From contig CAJOFL010000003.1 of NCBI GenBank assembly GCA_905233895.1, positions 1-38,903 on the forward strand: a stretch of 38,903 nucleotides of DNA. Reading direction: 5' to 3'. Source of the stretch: an uncultured Bacteroidales bacterium. Its GTDB lineage: Bacteria > Bacteroidota > Bacteroidia > Bacteroidales > P3. The notes under the pieces were generated by a model, which was given only the letters and a program-made list of their open reading frames with translations, had not been told where the DNA came from and did no database searches. Shown here piece after piece: positions 26,169-34,720 of the stretch; position 1 is the stretch's first letter; each line of letters starts with the position of its first letter. A program made the position numbers and the translations under genes.

Positions 26169-26233
26169 CAAAAACAAACTGCTGAAAACAGTAGTCATTC
26201 AGCAGTCGTAAAAGAACATAGAATCAGACTGTT

Positions 26234-27079
26234 ATGAAGAACATTGACAACCTTGACCAACTAATCAAAATGGCCCTTGCCGAAGACATCGGCGACGGCG
26301 ACCACTCCACTCTGGCATGCATACCTCCCGACGCCGTCAATGCCGCCAAGATGGTAGCCAAAGCCGACGGCATCATTTGCGGTACCGAAGTGGGCGAACG
26401 GGTGTTCAAGATAGTCGACAACAGCCTGATAGTAAAGATAGTTACACCTGACGGAACTCGCGTCAGCAAAGGCGATTTGATTATGACCATTGAAGGTCAC
26501 GCCGGAAGCATCCTCACCGCCGAGCGAACCGCCCTCAACTTCATGCAGCGCCTCTCCGGCATTGCCACAGAGACCAACCGCCTCGTAGGAATGCTGGAAG
26601 GTCTTGATACCAAGCTCCTTGACACACGCAAGACGACCCCCAATATGCGTCTGCTGGAAAAATACGCCGTCCACTGCGGCGGCGGTATGAACCACCGTAT
26701 CGGCCTCTACGACATGGTGATGCTCAAGGACAACCACATCGACTTCGCCGGGGGAATTGTTCCCGCTATCGACCGCACACGCAACTATCTGAAAGCAAAG
26801 GGTAAAGACCTCCGTATCGAGATTGAAGTACGCAACCTCGACGAGTTGCAGACCGTCCTCGAGCACGGAGGAGTGGATCGCATCATGCTCGACAACTTCG
26901 ACACCGATACCCTCCGCGAGGCCGTACGCCGCATCGACCACCGTTTCGAGACCGAAGCAAGTGGCGGCATCACCGAGCAGACCCTCCGCGCATACGCCGA
27001 AACAGGGGTGGATTTCATATCCGTCGGCGCACTCACACACCACATCAAAAGTCTCGACATCTCACTGGTAAAGAAGTGA
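26234..27079 (+). CDS. nadC: Nicotinate-nucleotide pyrophosphorylase NadC
   Basis: 281 residues. NadC makes nicotinate mononucleotide from quinolinate and PRPP in de novo NAD synthesis. Motifs are EDIGDGDHST near the start, ERTALNFMQRLSGIAT, LDTRKTTPNMRLLEKYAV and GGGMNHRIGLYDMVMLKDNH in the active site, then IMLDNF and EASGGI. It is full length. It is the first gene of an operon with yihY-like, THUMP methyltransferase and queG genes. Its TGA overlaps the GTG start of the next gene (GTGA). Confidence 0.96.
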   Translation: MKNIDNLDQLIKMALAEDIGDGDHSTLACIPPDAVNAAKMVAKADGIICGTEVGERVFKIVDNSLIVKIVTPDGTRVSKGDLIMTIEGHAGSILTAERTALNFMQRLSGIATETNRLVGMLEGLDTKLLDTRKTTPNMRLLEKYAVHCGGGMNHRIGLYDMVMLKDNHIDFAGGIVPAIDRTRNYLKAKGKDLRIEIEVRNLDELQTVLEHGGVDRIMLDNFDTDTLREAVRRIDHRFETEASGGITEQTLRAYAETGVDFISVGALTHHIKSLDISLVKK

Positions 27080-28146
27080 TTAACTTCCGAGCATACATAC
27101 GTCTCTACCTCGGCAAGGTCCGGCATCGCGTTCGCCAGATGCTCTACTGGCGCCCTGTGCGCAGCACCCTCTATTTCCTGCAGCACTTCTCTCTGCCCGG
27201 ATGCAAGGGTGTACCACTCTACGACGTGCTGCGGTTCTTCCTTCGCAACATCTTCAACGGCGACCTCAACCAACGCGCCAAAGGCCTGGCCTACAGTTTC
27301 ATGACAGCCTTGCCTCCACTACTCATCTTTTTCTTCACCCTCGTTGCCTACTTCCCAGTCGACGGCATCCAGAACGAACTCCTCGGCGAACTTGGCACCA
27401 TCATCCCGACAAAAATCATGGGCCCCATCTCCAACACAGTCAACGACGTCATGGGCCACCGGCACAGCACCCTGCTGTCCATCGGTTTCATAACCTCCAT
27501 CATCTTGGCTGCCAACGGCTTGATGGGTGTCATCTCGTCACTCAACTTCGCCAACCGATCCATCGAGAAACGCCCATACGTGCAGCGCTACCTGCTGAGC
27601 ATGATGCTGGTATTCATCATCTATGTCACTGTAGTGCTGACCATTGCGCTACTTATGGGTCACAAGTTGCTGCTTCAGATACTCTTCGCCCAAGGCTGGC
27701 TTATGATAACCAAAACCAACGCACTGCTGTTCAACATCGGACGCTGGCTGCTCACCATCATGGCAATCCTCACCGTGGTGTCGCTCATCTACTATTGGGC
27801 ACCTGCCAAGAAACAGCGCGTCGGATTCTTCTCGCCTGGCAGTGTGCTGGCTACCGCCATGTTCCTCCTACTCAGCTGGGGCCTAGGCCTTTATCTTAAC
27901 AACTTCAGTCGTTACAACCTCCTCTACGGTTCAATCGGCACCCTGCTGATGGTGATGTTCTGGATTTACTTCAACTGCATCGTCCTCCTCGTGGGTTACG
28001 AATTGAATATCAGCATCTACAACGGTACAATCATAAAGAAGAACAACGACTCGCGCCGCGAGTTCAAGCAACGAATACAAAACCTACACAATGATAATAC
28101 AGAAAGAACACGGGAAAGTGGTGACGGAGAGCCCGTCACAGCGTGA
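27076..28146 (+). CDS. YihY/UPF0761 family membrane protein
   Basis: 356 residues with a basic N-terminal arm (about 1-60) and six predicted membrane helices (about 75-320). The family signature is AKGLAYSFMTALPPLLIFF, then GLYLNNFSRYNLLYGSIGTLL. These proteins were once called ribonuclease BN by mistake; their transport or other function is unknown. The GTG start overlaps the nadC stop by 4 bases, implying coupled translation. The C-terminal tail overlaps the next gene by 56 bases. Confidence 0.9.
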   Translation: MINFRAYIRLYLGKVRHRVRQMLYWRPVRSTLYFLQHFSLPGCKGVPLYDVLRFFLRNIFNGDLNQRAKGLAYSFMTALPPLLIFFFTLVAYFPVDGIQNELLGELGTIIPTKIMGPISNTVNDVMGHRHSTLLSIGFITSIILAANGLMGVISSLNFANRSIEKRPYVQRYLLSMMLVFIIYVTVVLTIALLMGHKLLLQILFAQGWLMITKTNALLFNIGRWLLTIMAILTVVSLIYYWAPAKKQRVGFFSPGSVLATAMFLLLSWGLGLYLNNFSRYNLLYGSIGTLLMVMFWIYFNCIVLLVGYELNISIYNGTIIKKNNDSRREFKQRIQNLHNDNTERTRESGDGEPVTA

Positions 28147-29317
28147 AAAATTCAAAATGGTGGCCAAAACCATGGTCAACCTTGAGGAAGTGCTCGCCGA
28201 CGAATTGCGCAACTTGGGCGCTGAGAACGTGACCGTTACCACTCGCGCCGTCGAGTTCGAGGGCGATATGCGCACCCTCTACCGCGCCAACTACTGCTGC
28301 CGCACCGCACTGGCGATATTGAAGCCCTTCGCCGAATTCGACGCCGACGACGACCAGCAACTCTACGACCAGGTATACAAGATTCGCTGGGAGAAAATCA
28401 TGGATGTCGACGCCACCTTCATGATCGACTCCACCACCAGTGGCGAAGTGTTCACCCACAGCTACTATGCTGCCCTCAAAACCAAGGACGCCATCGTCGA
28501 CCGCTTCCGCCGCAACTTTGGCAAGCGCCCCTCAATCGACACCGAAACGCCTGATTACAAGTTCAATCTGCACATCCGCGACAATCATGTAACCCTGCTC
28601 ATGAACTCCAGCGGCGACTCGCTCCACAAGCGTGGCTACCGTCAGGGTGTTGGCATCGCCCCCATCAACGAGGTGCTCGCCGCCGGCCTCCTGAAACTCG
28701 CCGGATGGAGCTGCGACTGCAACTTCTACGACCCCATGTGCGGTTCCGGAACTCTCCTCATCGAGGCCGCCATGATAGCCAACAACATACCTGCACAATA
28801 CTACCGTGGCAACCGATTCGGCTTCACCCGCTGGAAAGAGTTCAACCTCGGCGAATGGAAAAGCGTTAAGAACGAAGAAGACCGCAAGATTGGAAGCCTG
28901 GATTTCGAAGGTGAAATCTGGGGCAACGACATCGACCCGCAGGTCATCCAGCAGTGCGAAAAGAACTTGGAATACACCAAGTTGCACCACGACGTGATGC
29001 TCCATATCGGCGACTTCGCCGAGCAGGATCCGCCCGAGGGAAAGACCCTGATTGTCACCAACCCGCCCTACGGCGAGCGCATCAAGGTGGACGACCTCAA
29101 CGCGATGTACGAAAAACTGGGCGACACCTTCAAACAGCGTTACGGCAAAGACTGCGAAGTGTGGCTCATTACCAGCGACTTCGAGGCCATGAAGCACATC
29201 GGGCTCCATCCTTCGAAGAAGATACCCGTGCAGAACGGCTCTCTCGACTGCCGCTTCCTGAAGTTCGAGTTGTACGAAGGCTCGAAGAAAGCCAAGTATC
29301 AGGCTGATGCTGAATAG
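28091..29317 (+). CDS. THUMP-domain class I SAM-dependent RNA methyltransferase (RlmL-N-like)
   Basis: 408 residues. The N-terminal THUMP region (about 45-180) binds RNA; MVAKTMVNLEEVLADEL begins the conserved part. The methyltransferase domain has FYDPMCGSGTLLIEAAMI (SAM site) and the catalytic VTNPPYGER (N2-guanine or N6-adenine type). It matches the COG0116 group related to the N-terminal half of RlmL, which makes m2G2445 in 23S rRNA. The start at 28091 adds about 22 residues compared with the ATG at 28157, which may be the true start. It overlaps queG by 11 bases. Confidence 0.9.
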   Translation: MIIQKEHGKVVTESPSQREKFKMVAKTMVNLEEVLADELRNLGAENVTVTTRAVEFEGDMRTLYRANYCCRTALAILKPFAEFDADDDQQLYDQVYKIRWEKIMDVDATFMIDSTTSGEVFTHSYYAALKTKDAIVDRFRRNFGKRPSIDTETPDYKFNLHIRDNHVTLLMNSSGDSLHKRGYRQGVGIAPINEVLAAGLLKLAGWSCDCNFYDPMCGSGTLLIEAAMIANNIPAQYYRGNRFGFTRWKEFNLGEWKSVKNEEDRKIGSLDFEGEIWGNDIDPQVIQQCEKNLEYTKLHHDVMLHIGDFAEQDPPEGKTLIVTNPPYGERIKVDDLNAMYEKLGDTFKQRYGKDCEVWLITSDFEAMKHIGLHPSKKIPVQNGSLDCRFLKFELYEGSKKAKYQADAE

Positions 29318-30026
29318 CGAAGAGGTCAAGCGCATCGCCATCGAAGTAGGCTTCGACGCATGCGGCATTGCCCGTGCCGACGCCCTCACCGACAGCGAAT
29401 ACCCGCTTCGCCAATGGCTCGATCGCGGGTGGCACGGCGACCTACAATACATGGAACGCAACATCGACAAACGTATGGACCCCAGGCTTTTACTTCCAGG
29501 GGCATGTACAGTAATATGCCTTGTAAGCGCCTATGGCCCGCCCGAGGCCGGCCGAACCGACGGCGTAGCCGCCTACGCCCAGCACCGCGAATATCATACC
29601 GAACTGAAACACATGCTCTTCGACCTGCGCCAACGGCTTGGTATCGAGGCAAAGGCCTGTTGCGACACCGTTCCCATCAGCGACAAGCACTGGGCTGCAC
29701 GTGCCGGACTAGGCTGGATAGGTCGACATACCCTGCTTGTCACCCCGAAGTGGGGCAGCTGGGTAAACCTCGGCGAGCTGGTAACAACCATGGAATGTGA
29801 CCAATACGACACGCCCCTACCCTCGCGCTGCACCGACTGCAACCTCTGTGTCGAAGCCTGCCCCAACGGCGCCATAGCAGCCGAAGGAGCCCCAATGATT
29901 GATGTCCGCCGCTGCACCGCCTATTATACCACCCATAACCCCAAGCCCTTGCCGCCCGGCATCGACTCTCGGGGATATACCCTCGGCTGCGACATCTGCC
30001 AACTGGCTTGCCCATACAACCGATAA
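29307..30026 (+). CDS. queG: Epoxyqueuosine reductase QueG, C-terminally short
   Basis: QueG reduces epoxyqueuosine to queuosine in tRNA position 34, using cobalamin and two [4Fe-4S] clusters. The substrate and cofactor domain (about 1-165) includes DACGIARAD and WAARAGLGWIGRHTLLVT. The ferredoxin part has CTDCNLCVEACPNGAI and the second motif CDICQLACPYNR. The protein ends right there, at 239 residues. Family members, including those of Bacteroides, usually continue for 70 or more residues (about 310). There is no evident frameshift, and the stop is followed at once by a strong terminator. It may be a naturally short form or an eroded gene. Confidence 0.85.
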   Translation: MLNSEEVKRIAIEVGFDACGIARADALTDSEYPLRQWLDRGWHGDLQYMERNIDKRMDPRLLLPGACTVICLVSAYGPPEAGRTDGVAAYAQHREYHTELKHMLFDLRQRLGIEAKACCDTVPISDKHWAARAGLGWIGRHTLLVTPKWGSWVNLGELVTTMECDQYDTPLPSRCTDCNLCVEACPNGAIAAEGAPMIDVRRCTAYYTTHNPKPLPPGIDSRGYTLGCDICQLACPYNR

Positions 30027-30029
30027 AAC

Positions 30030-30063
30030 AGAGGAGGCGCCCCGCATGCGGGGCGCCTCCTCT
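30030..30063. terminator. Bidirectional terminator between queG and the aquaporin gene
   Basis: A perfect 34-bp palindrome (AGAGGAGGCGCCCCGCA and its complement) that would form a 15-bp stem with a 4-base loop. The minus-strand side is followed by GTTTTAT, so it should end aquaporin transcription; the plus side has a weaker T run. It lies 3 bases after the queG stop and 20 bases from the aquaporin stop. Confidence 0.9.
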
Positions 30064-30083
30064 AGTATTTGGCATGCATGAGG

Positions 30084-30815
30084 TTAGTCTTTCTTGCAGC
30101 ATTTGCAGCCACATCCGGTGAGGCACTTGTAGGCCAGACCGGCAAGGGCGGCACCCACGAGCGGGGCAACGATGAAGAGCCACAGCTGGCTGCAGGCGTT
30201 CCAACCGTCGGCATTGCTGAAGATTGCCTGGCTCAGCGAACGGGCGGGGTTCACGCTGGTATTGGTCAGCGGAATGGAAACCAGATGGATAAGCACCAGG
30301 GTGAGACCGATGGCGAGGCCGGCGAACTTGCCGTTCTCATGACGGTCGTCGGTCACGCCGAGGATAACCATCAGGAACACAAAGGTGAGAAGAGCCTCAA
30401 CCAGGAAGGCGCCCCACATCGAGACACTCTGATAATCGGCATTGCCAGTGGCAGCGGCGAAGTCAGCGCCGAAACCGTTAGCGGCGAAGACACCCGTCTG
30501 GCCCAGACCAGCAGCCTTCCAGATAGCGAGCAGGATGGCACCGGCCACGATAGCGCCAATGCACTGGCTCAACCAGTAGAGGAGCATGTCCTTGAACGAC
30601 ATACGGCCGTTGACCCACACGCCGAACGACACGGCGGGATTGAGGTGGGCGCCGCTGATATGGCCGATACCGTAGGCCATGGCAATGACAGTGAGGCCAA
30701 AGGCGATGGCCACACCCAGGAATCCTACATGTCCGAACAGCGCGGTACCGCAACCGCCGAGCACCAGCACGAAGGTACCGAGACCTTCGGCAAACATCTT
30801 GTTGCAAATCTTCAT
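30084..30815 (-). CDS. aqpZ: Aquaporin (AqpZ type) with Cys-rich tail
   Basis: 243 residues, six membrane helices, two Asn-Pro-Ala boxes (GAHLNPAVSF, residues 56-65, and NTSVNPARSL). Selectivity-filter residues match water-specific AqpZ: Phe39, the His in LIHLVS, the Thr two residues before VNPA, and the Arg after it. It is therefore a water channel rather than a glycerol channel. The tail is unusual: CLTGCGCKCCKKD (231-243) holds five Cys in ten residues on the cytoplasmic side, as in small metal-binding motifs. It lies 20 bases after proS and is probably co-transcribed with it. Confidence 0.93.
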   Translation of the reverse strand: MKICNKMFAEGLGTFVLVLGGCGTALFGHVGFLGVAIAFGLTVIAMAYGIGHISGAHLNPAVSFGVWVNGRMSFKDMLLYWLSQCIGAIVAGAILLAIWKAAGLGQTGVFAANGFGADFAAATGNADYQSVSMWGAFLVEALLTFVFLMVILGVTDDRHENGKFAGLAIGLTLVLIHLVSIPLTNTSVNPARSLSQAIFSNADGWNACSQLWLFIVAPLVGAALAGLAYKCLTGCGCKCCKKD

Positions 30816-30835
30816 AAGCGTATAGTTTTAAAAGG

Positions 30836-32308
30836 TTAATAACTTCTTGCGAAGACCACGCGGCGATGGGAAGGTTTGCCGCTGTAGATGCACTTACCCT
30901 CCTCTTCGACAGCATCATAGGGGATGCAGCGGATGGTAGCCTTGGTCTCTTCCTTGATACGTTCCTCGGTCTCGGGGGTGCCATCCCAGTGACAGAGCAG
31001 GAATCCGTTCTTCTCAATCTCCACCTTGAACTCTTCCCAGGTATCGACCTTGCGGGTCATCGAAGCACGGAATTCGGCGGCTTTCTTGAAGAGGTTCTGC
31101 TGAATCTGTTCCATGAGGTCGTAGACATGGTCGGCAATACCCTCAATGGGCATGGTAATCTTCTCGAGAGTGTCGCGGCGGCAAACCTCGCAGGTACCAT
31201 TCTCCAGGTCGCGCGGACCGATGGCGAGGCGCACAGGAACACCCTTGAACTCGTATTCGTTGAACTTCCAGCCAGGCTTGTACTCCGGACGATTATCGTA
31301 TTTCACCACAAGTCCTTTTGCTTCCAATGCCTTGACTATGGGAGCGATATGTTCGTCAAGCTGGCGTTGCTGCTCATCGCTCTTGCAGATAGGCACAATG
31401 GCTACATGGATGGGAGCCAGACGCGGCGGAAGGACAAGGCCGTTATCGTCGGAGTGGGTCATGATAAGGGCGCCCATCAGGCGGGTACTGACACCCCACG
31501 ATGTTGCCCAAACATACTCCAACTTATTCTCTTTGTTGAGGAACTGCACCTCGAAAGCCTTGGCAAAATTCTGGCCAAGGAAGTGCGAAGTGCCGGCCTG
31601 GAGGGCCTTGCCGTCCTGCATCATAGCCTCGATGCAGAGGGTATCGAGGGCACCGGCGAAGCGCTCGTTGGGGCTCTTGTGGCCTTTGATAACGGGAACG
31701 GCCATGTAGTGTTCCACGAAGTCGCCATAAACGTCGAGCATCCGGCGGGCTTCCTCCTCGGCCTCCTCACGGGTGGCGTGGGCGGTATGGCCTTCCTGCC
31801 AGAGGAATTCGGCGGTGCGGAGGAACATGCGGGTACGCATCTCCCAGCGCACGACGTTGGCCCACTGGTTGCAGAGGATGGGAAGGTCGCGGTAACTCTT
31901 GATCCAATTCTTGTATGTACTCCAGATTATGGTCTCGGAAGTGGGGCGCACGATAAGTTCTTCCTCGAGTTTGGCGGCGGGGTCGACAACAACGCCATTG
32001 CCATTGGGGTCGTTCATCAGACGGTGATGGGTGACGACAGCGCACTCTTTGGCGAAGCCCTCGACGTGTTCGGCCTCACGGCTGAGGAACGATTTCGGGA
32101 TAAAGAGAGGGAAGTAGGCGTTGACGTGGCCGGTGGCCTTGAACATGCTATCCAGCTGATGCTGCATCTTTTCCCAGATAGCGTAGCCGTAAGGTTTGAT
32201 GACCATGCATCCGCGGACGGCGCTCTGCTCGGCGAGGTCGGCGCGAACCACGAGGTCGTTATACCACTCGGAATAGTTTTCCGAACGTTTTGTAAAGTCT
32301 TTTGCCAT
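30836..32308 (-). CDS. proS: Prolyl-tRNA synthetase, archaeal/eukaryote-like
   Basis: 490 residues. Class II synthetase with [12 protein letters not shown] near the start and motif 2 in [24 protein letters not shown], a central anticodon-binding domain, and a C-terminal zinc-like domain ending in FARSY. It lacks the editing insertion of the bacterial type and ends in Tyr, both features of the short archaeal/eukaryote-like group that Bacteroidota use. It attaches proline to tRNA(Pro). It is first in a unit with the aquaporin gene. Confidence 0.95.
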   Translation of the reverse strand: MAKDFTKRSENYSEWYNDLVVRADLAEQSAVRGCMVIKPYGYAIWEKMQHQLDSMFKATGHVNAYFPLFIPKSFLSREAEHVEGFAKECAVVTHHRLMNDPNGNGVVVDPAAKLEEELIVRPTSETIIWSTYKNWIKSYRDLPILCNQWANVVRWEMRTRMFLRTAEFLWQEGHTAHATREEAEEEARRMLDVYGDFVEHYMAVPVIKGHKSPNERFAGALDTLCIEAMMQDGKALQAGTSHFLGQNFAKAFEVQFLNKENKLEYVWATSWGVSTRLMGALIMTHSDDNGLVLPPRLAPIHVAIVPICKSDEQQRQLDEHIAPIVKALEAKGLVVKYDNRPEYKPGWKFNEYEFKGVPVRLAIGPRDLENGTCEVCRRDTLEKITMPIEGIADHVYDLMEQIQQNLFKKAAEFRASMTRKVDTWEEFKVEIEKNGFLLCHWDGTPETEERIKEETKATIRCIPYDAVEEEGKCIYSGKPSHRRVVFARSY

Positions 32309-32472
32309 TGTTTATGTCAGCAATTAATATAATAAAAAATACCGCCCCGGCAGCCCGTCTGGCTGGTCGAAGTATAAATTGAAACGATGAAACGACGATT
32401 TTATTTTGTAAAATTAAAAAAAATCTGCCCAAAAGTTAAAAACACCCAACTATCTGTCTTTCAATGTTATAT

Positions 32473-32492
32473 AATGTTAAAATTCACATAAC
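32473..32492 (+). repeat. 20-bp block shared with 10747-10766
   Basis: AATGTTAAAATTCACATAAC, 18 of 20 positions identical to the first copy. It ends 31 bases before the first repeat unit at 32524, the same distance as in the first copy. Confidence 0.7.
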
Positions 32493-32523
32493 CCACAGAT
32501 TATCAACGATTAGAATACACCTT

Positions 32524-32565
32524 CGCCTGATCAACGCCTGATCAAAGCCTGATCAACGCCTGCCC
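32524..32565 (+). repeat. 11-bp direct repeat array, copy 4
   Basis: CGCCTGATCAA, CGCCTGATCAA, AGCCTGATCAA (32524-32556), then CGCCTGCCC. The trailing GCCTGCCCTCC is shared with copy 2. Confidence 0.92.
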
Positions 32566-32659
32566 TCCCCCACAGTTCGTGGGCAACTTTTTTTTCAACA
32601 AATATAATAAAAAAGCGGATATTGCGTTAGAAACTGAAGTAAAAAGTAAAACTGACGAT

Positions 32660-33481
32660 ATGGTCAAACGTATCATACTGACCGCCATGGCAGTAGCCAT
32701 ACTGCTAGGTGCGGGTGCGCAGGAGAAGAAGCAGGCCGACACGCTGCAGTGCGCGGTGGTGGGCTTCTCGTTCGGCGCCCTCATGCCCGGCTATGGCAGC
32801 GCCAGCGAGGGTGCCCTGGGGGGCAACATGGGCGACCTCTACAAAGGGCCCTACCTCGACTTCGGCATCGAGGGCGACTACAAGTTCGCCTCGGGCTGGA
32901 TGCTCACGCTGAACGGGAATCTCTGGTTCGGCTACAACAACGACAATCTGCGCGACCGTTCGGTGCGCATGAACGACATTTTCCAGCCGACGGGCGTGGC
33001 GCTGAGTTGGAGCGGAGTGGACGGCAACGTGGCTGCCCATAACCGGTCGCTCGCCGCCCGGCTGGGCGTGGCGAAGATAATCCGCGTCATCCCCGGCAAC
33101 CCCAACTCAGGCATCCTTCTGGGCCTCAGCGGTGGCTGGATGATGCAGAAGACAGTCTTCATGCAGGACATGAACGACAGCCCAGTGCCACAACTGATGG
33201 GCGACTACGGCAAACTCTACGACCACCTGCGCAACGGCGCCATCCTCACCCAGAGCCTCGGCTTCTGCTATATGGCTAACTACCTCACCTATGTCAACCT
33301 CAAGGTCGAGTTCACCGTGAGCGAGTGTTTCCTCTGGCCGACGCGCAACTATCAAATCGACAACCTTATGGGTCTCAACGGCAAGGATCCTAACCGATAC
33401 TTCGACCTCCTCTACGGGCTGAAACTCACCTGGATGTTCCCCCTGATGGGAAAGACCACCTACGACTATTACTATTACTAA
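32660..33481 (+). CDS. Outer-membrane protein encoded upstream of waaA
   Basis: 273 residues. The start is the ATG at 32660, since VKRIILTAMAVAILLGAGAQ is a clean signal peptide; a longer frame from GTG at 32579 adds 27 residues without features. The mature part is barrel-like, with alternating aromatic residues and Gly, and ends in a Tyr-rich YDYYYY. I do not know its function; its position directly before waaA suggests a link to the outer membrane or LPS. The stop is immediately followed by the waaA ATG (no gap). Confidence 0.78.
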   Translation: MVKRIILTAMAVAILLGAGAQEKKQADTLQCAVVGFSFGALMPGYGSASEGALGGNMGDLYKGPYLDFGIEGDYKFASGWMLTLNGNLWFGYNNDNLRDRSVRMNDIFQPTGVALSWSGVDGNVAAHNRSLAARLGVAKIIRVIPGNPNSGILLGLSGGWMMQKTVFMQDMNDSPVPQLMGDYGKLYDHLRNGAILTQSLGFCYMANYLTYVNLKVEFTVSECFLWPTRNYQIDNLMGLNGKDPNRYFDLLYGLKLTWMFPLMGKTTYDYYYY

Positions 33482-34720
33482 ATGAGGCTTTTATACACCA
33501 TAGGCATTGGACTCTACACCTTCGGGGTGCGGTTGGCAGCCCTTTTCGGACATGGGAAAGCACGGCTGATGGTGCGCGGCTGGCGGAGTTTCCGGCGGCC
33601 TGCGGCCGCCGGAAACCACGTCTGGTTCCACGCCTCCAGCCTCGGCGAGTTCGAGCAGGCGCGCCCTGTACTCGAAGAATACCGTCGCCGACATCCCGAC
33701 TGCCGTGTGCTGCTCACCTTCTTCTCCCCCTCCGGCTACGAGGTACGCAAGAACTACGACGGAGCCGACACCGTGCTCTACCTGCCGCCCGACCTGCCAG
33801 GCACCGTGCGCCGCTTCCTAGACACGTGGCAACCCACCGCGGCCTTCTTCGTGAAATACGACTTCTGGTACAACTACCTCGGCGAACTGCACCGCCGCGG
33901 CATCCCCACCTACATTTTCTCCGCCATCTTCCGCCCGGGGCAGTACTTCTTCCGTCCATGGGGCCGCTGGTACCTGCACCAAATCGGCCGCTGCTACAAC
34001 CATATCTTCGTCCAGAACGACGAGAGCCAGCAACTGCTTCGCAGCCACGACATCAGCCGCTGCTCGATGGCCGGCGACACGCGGTTCGACCGTGTGCACC
34101 AGATAGCGCAGGTCGCTGAGAGCAACGCGGTGGCAGAGACTTTCCTCGAAGGCTACGAGGGCAAAGTCCTTGTGGCTGGCAGCACCTGGCCACCCGACGA
34201 GAAGGTGATTGCCCATGTGCGCGAGACCAATGAAGACTGGTTCCCCGGTCGCATCATCCTGGCGCCACACGTTATCAGCGAAGAGCACCTCCGCCAGATA
34301 GAAGCACTCTTCCCCGACAGCATCCGCTACTCCAAACTGAACACTGAACACTCAACACTGAACACTAAAAAAGTTCTGATTGTTGACAACATAGGGCTGC
34401 TTTCGAAGTTGTACCGCTATGCCGACGTGGCCTATATCGGAGGCGGTTTTGGAAGCGGCATCCACAACATTCTTGAGGCCGTCACCTTCGGCAAGCCGGT
34501 CTTTTTCGGCCCCATCTACCAGAAGTTCCAAGAGGCGCACGACATCATTGCCCGTGGCGGCGGATGGAGCATCCGTGGCGAATACGACATGGAAGAGGGC
34601 GATTTCATGCGCCTCATGACCCACCCTGAGGCGTTGGGAAAAGCCTCGCAGGAATGCCTTGACTACATGCAACAGAACCTCGACAGCACCGAGAAGATAC
34701 TCTCCACCATTGAAAGTTAG
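33482..34720 (+). CDS. waaA: Kdo transferase WaaA (KdtA)
   Basis: 412 residues. WaaA moves Kdo from CMP-Kdo to lipid IVA at the inner membrane. There is a short N-terminal membrane segment (about 3-20), then VWFHASSLGEFEQARPVLE with the catalytic Glu, FVKYDFWYNYL, VAGSTWPPDEKV, and the donor-binding ADVAYIGGGFGSGIHNILEA. It is normal length. Two inserts stand out: a 13-bp perfect hairpin at 33588-33616 (RRPAAAG, before the catalytic segment) and a 7-nt-period repeat at 34334-34372 (KLNTEHSTLNTKK, between the two domains). Both fall in variable loops. The stop overlaps the likely tamL start. The CMP-Kdo maker KdsB is at 24331. Confidence 0.95.
   Translation: MRLLYTIGIGLYTFGVRLAALFGHGKARLMVRGWRSFRRPAAAGNHVWFHASSLGEFEQARPVLEEYRRRHPDCRVLLTFFSPSGYEVRKNYDGADTVLYLPPDLPGTVRRFLDTWQPTAAFFVKYDFWYNYLGELHRRGIPTYIFSAIFRPGQYFFRPWGRWYLHQIGRCYNHIFVQNDESQQLLRSHDISRCSMAGDTRFDRVHQIAQVAESNAVAETFLEGYEGKVLVAGSTWPPDEKVIAHVRETNEDWFPGRIILAPHVISEEHLRQIEALFPDSIRYSKLNTEHSTLNTKKVLIVDNIGLLSKLYRYADVAYIGGGFGSGIHNILEAVTFGKPVFFGPIYQKFQEAHDIIARGGGWSIRGEYDMEEGDFMRLMTHPEALGKASQECLDYMQQNLDSTEKILSTIES
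33588..33616 (+). repeat. Hairpin inside waaA
   Basis: GTTTCCGGCGGCC (33588-33600), loop TGC, GGCCGCCGGAAAC (33604-33616). A perfect 13-bp stem inside the coding sequence, about 35 codons from the start. Confidence 0.75.
34334..34372 (+). repeat. 7-nt-period repeat inside waaA
   Basis: Units GAACACT, GAACACT, CAACACT and GAACACT in a row, in frame, encoding a polar loop. The same family occurs at 13989-14025. Confidence 0.8.

Larger units (their letters stand above)
25723..26233. other. Divergent intergenic region between the kinase operon and nadC
   Basis: 511 bases with no gene. It holds promoters for both directions (25804-25836 minus, 26138-26168 plus) and the third 11-bp repeat array (25971-26018). 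The stretch 26019-26137 carries two similar pieces CGACATAAG and TGACATAAC but otherwise shows nothing. Confidence 0.8.
32309..32659. other. Divergent intergenic region between proS and the outer-membrane protein gene
   Basis: 351 bases. It contains the shared 20-bp block (32473-32492), the fourth 11-bp repeat array (32524-32565) and, just before the next ATG, AAGTAAAAAGTAAAAC (32637-32652), identical to a piece of the GH92 start repeat. No exact TAnnTTTG promoter is seen for either side. The frame is open from a GTG at 32579, but the signal peptide begins at the ATG at 32660. Confidence 0.7.

Noticed and set aside
30866..32332. A 488-residue open frame on the plus strand
   Set aside because: Complete shadow of proS, which has clear synthetase motifs on the other strand.
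253..32565. The 11-bp arrays as a CRISPR array or replication origin
   Set aside because: Units are 11 bp with no spacers and no cas genes. TTATCAACA (10732-10740) and TTATCAACG (32500-32508) are near, but not equal to, a DnaA box, and no dnaA or dnaN gene is present.
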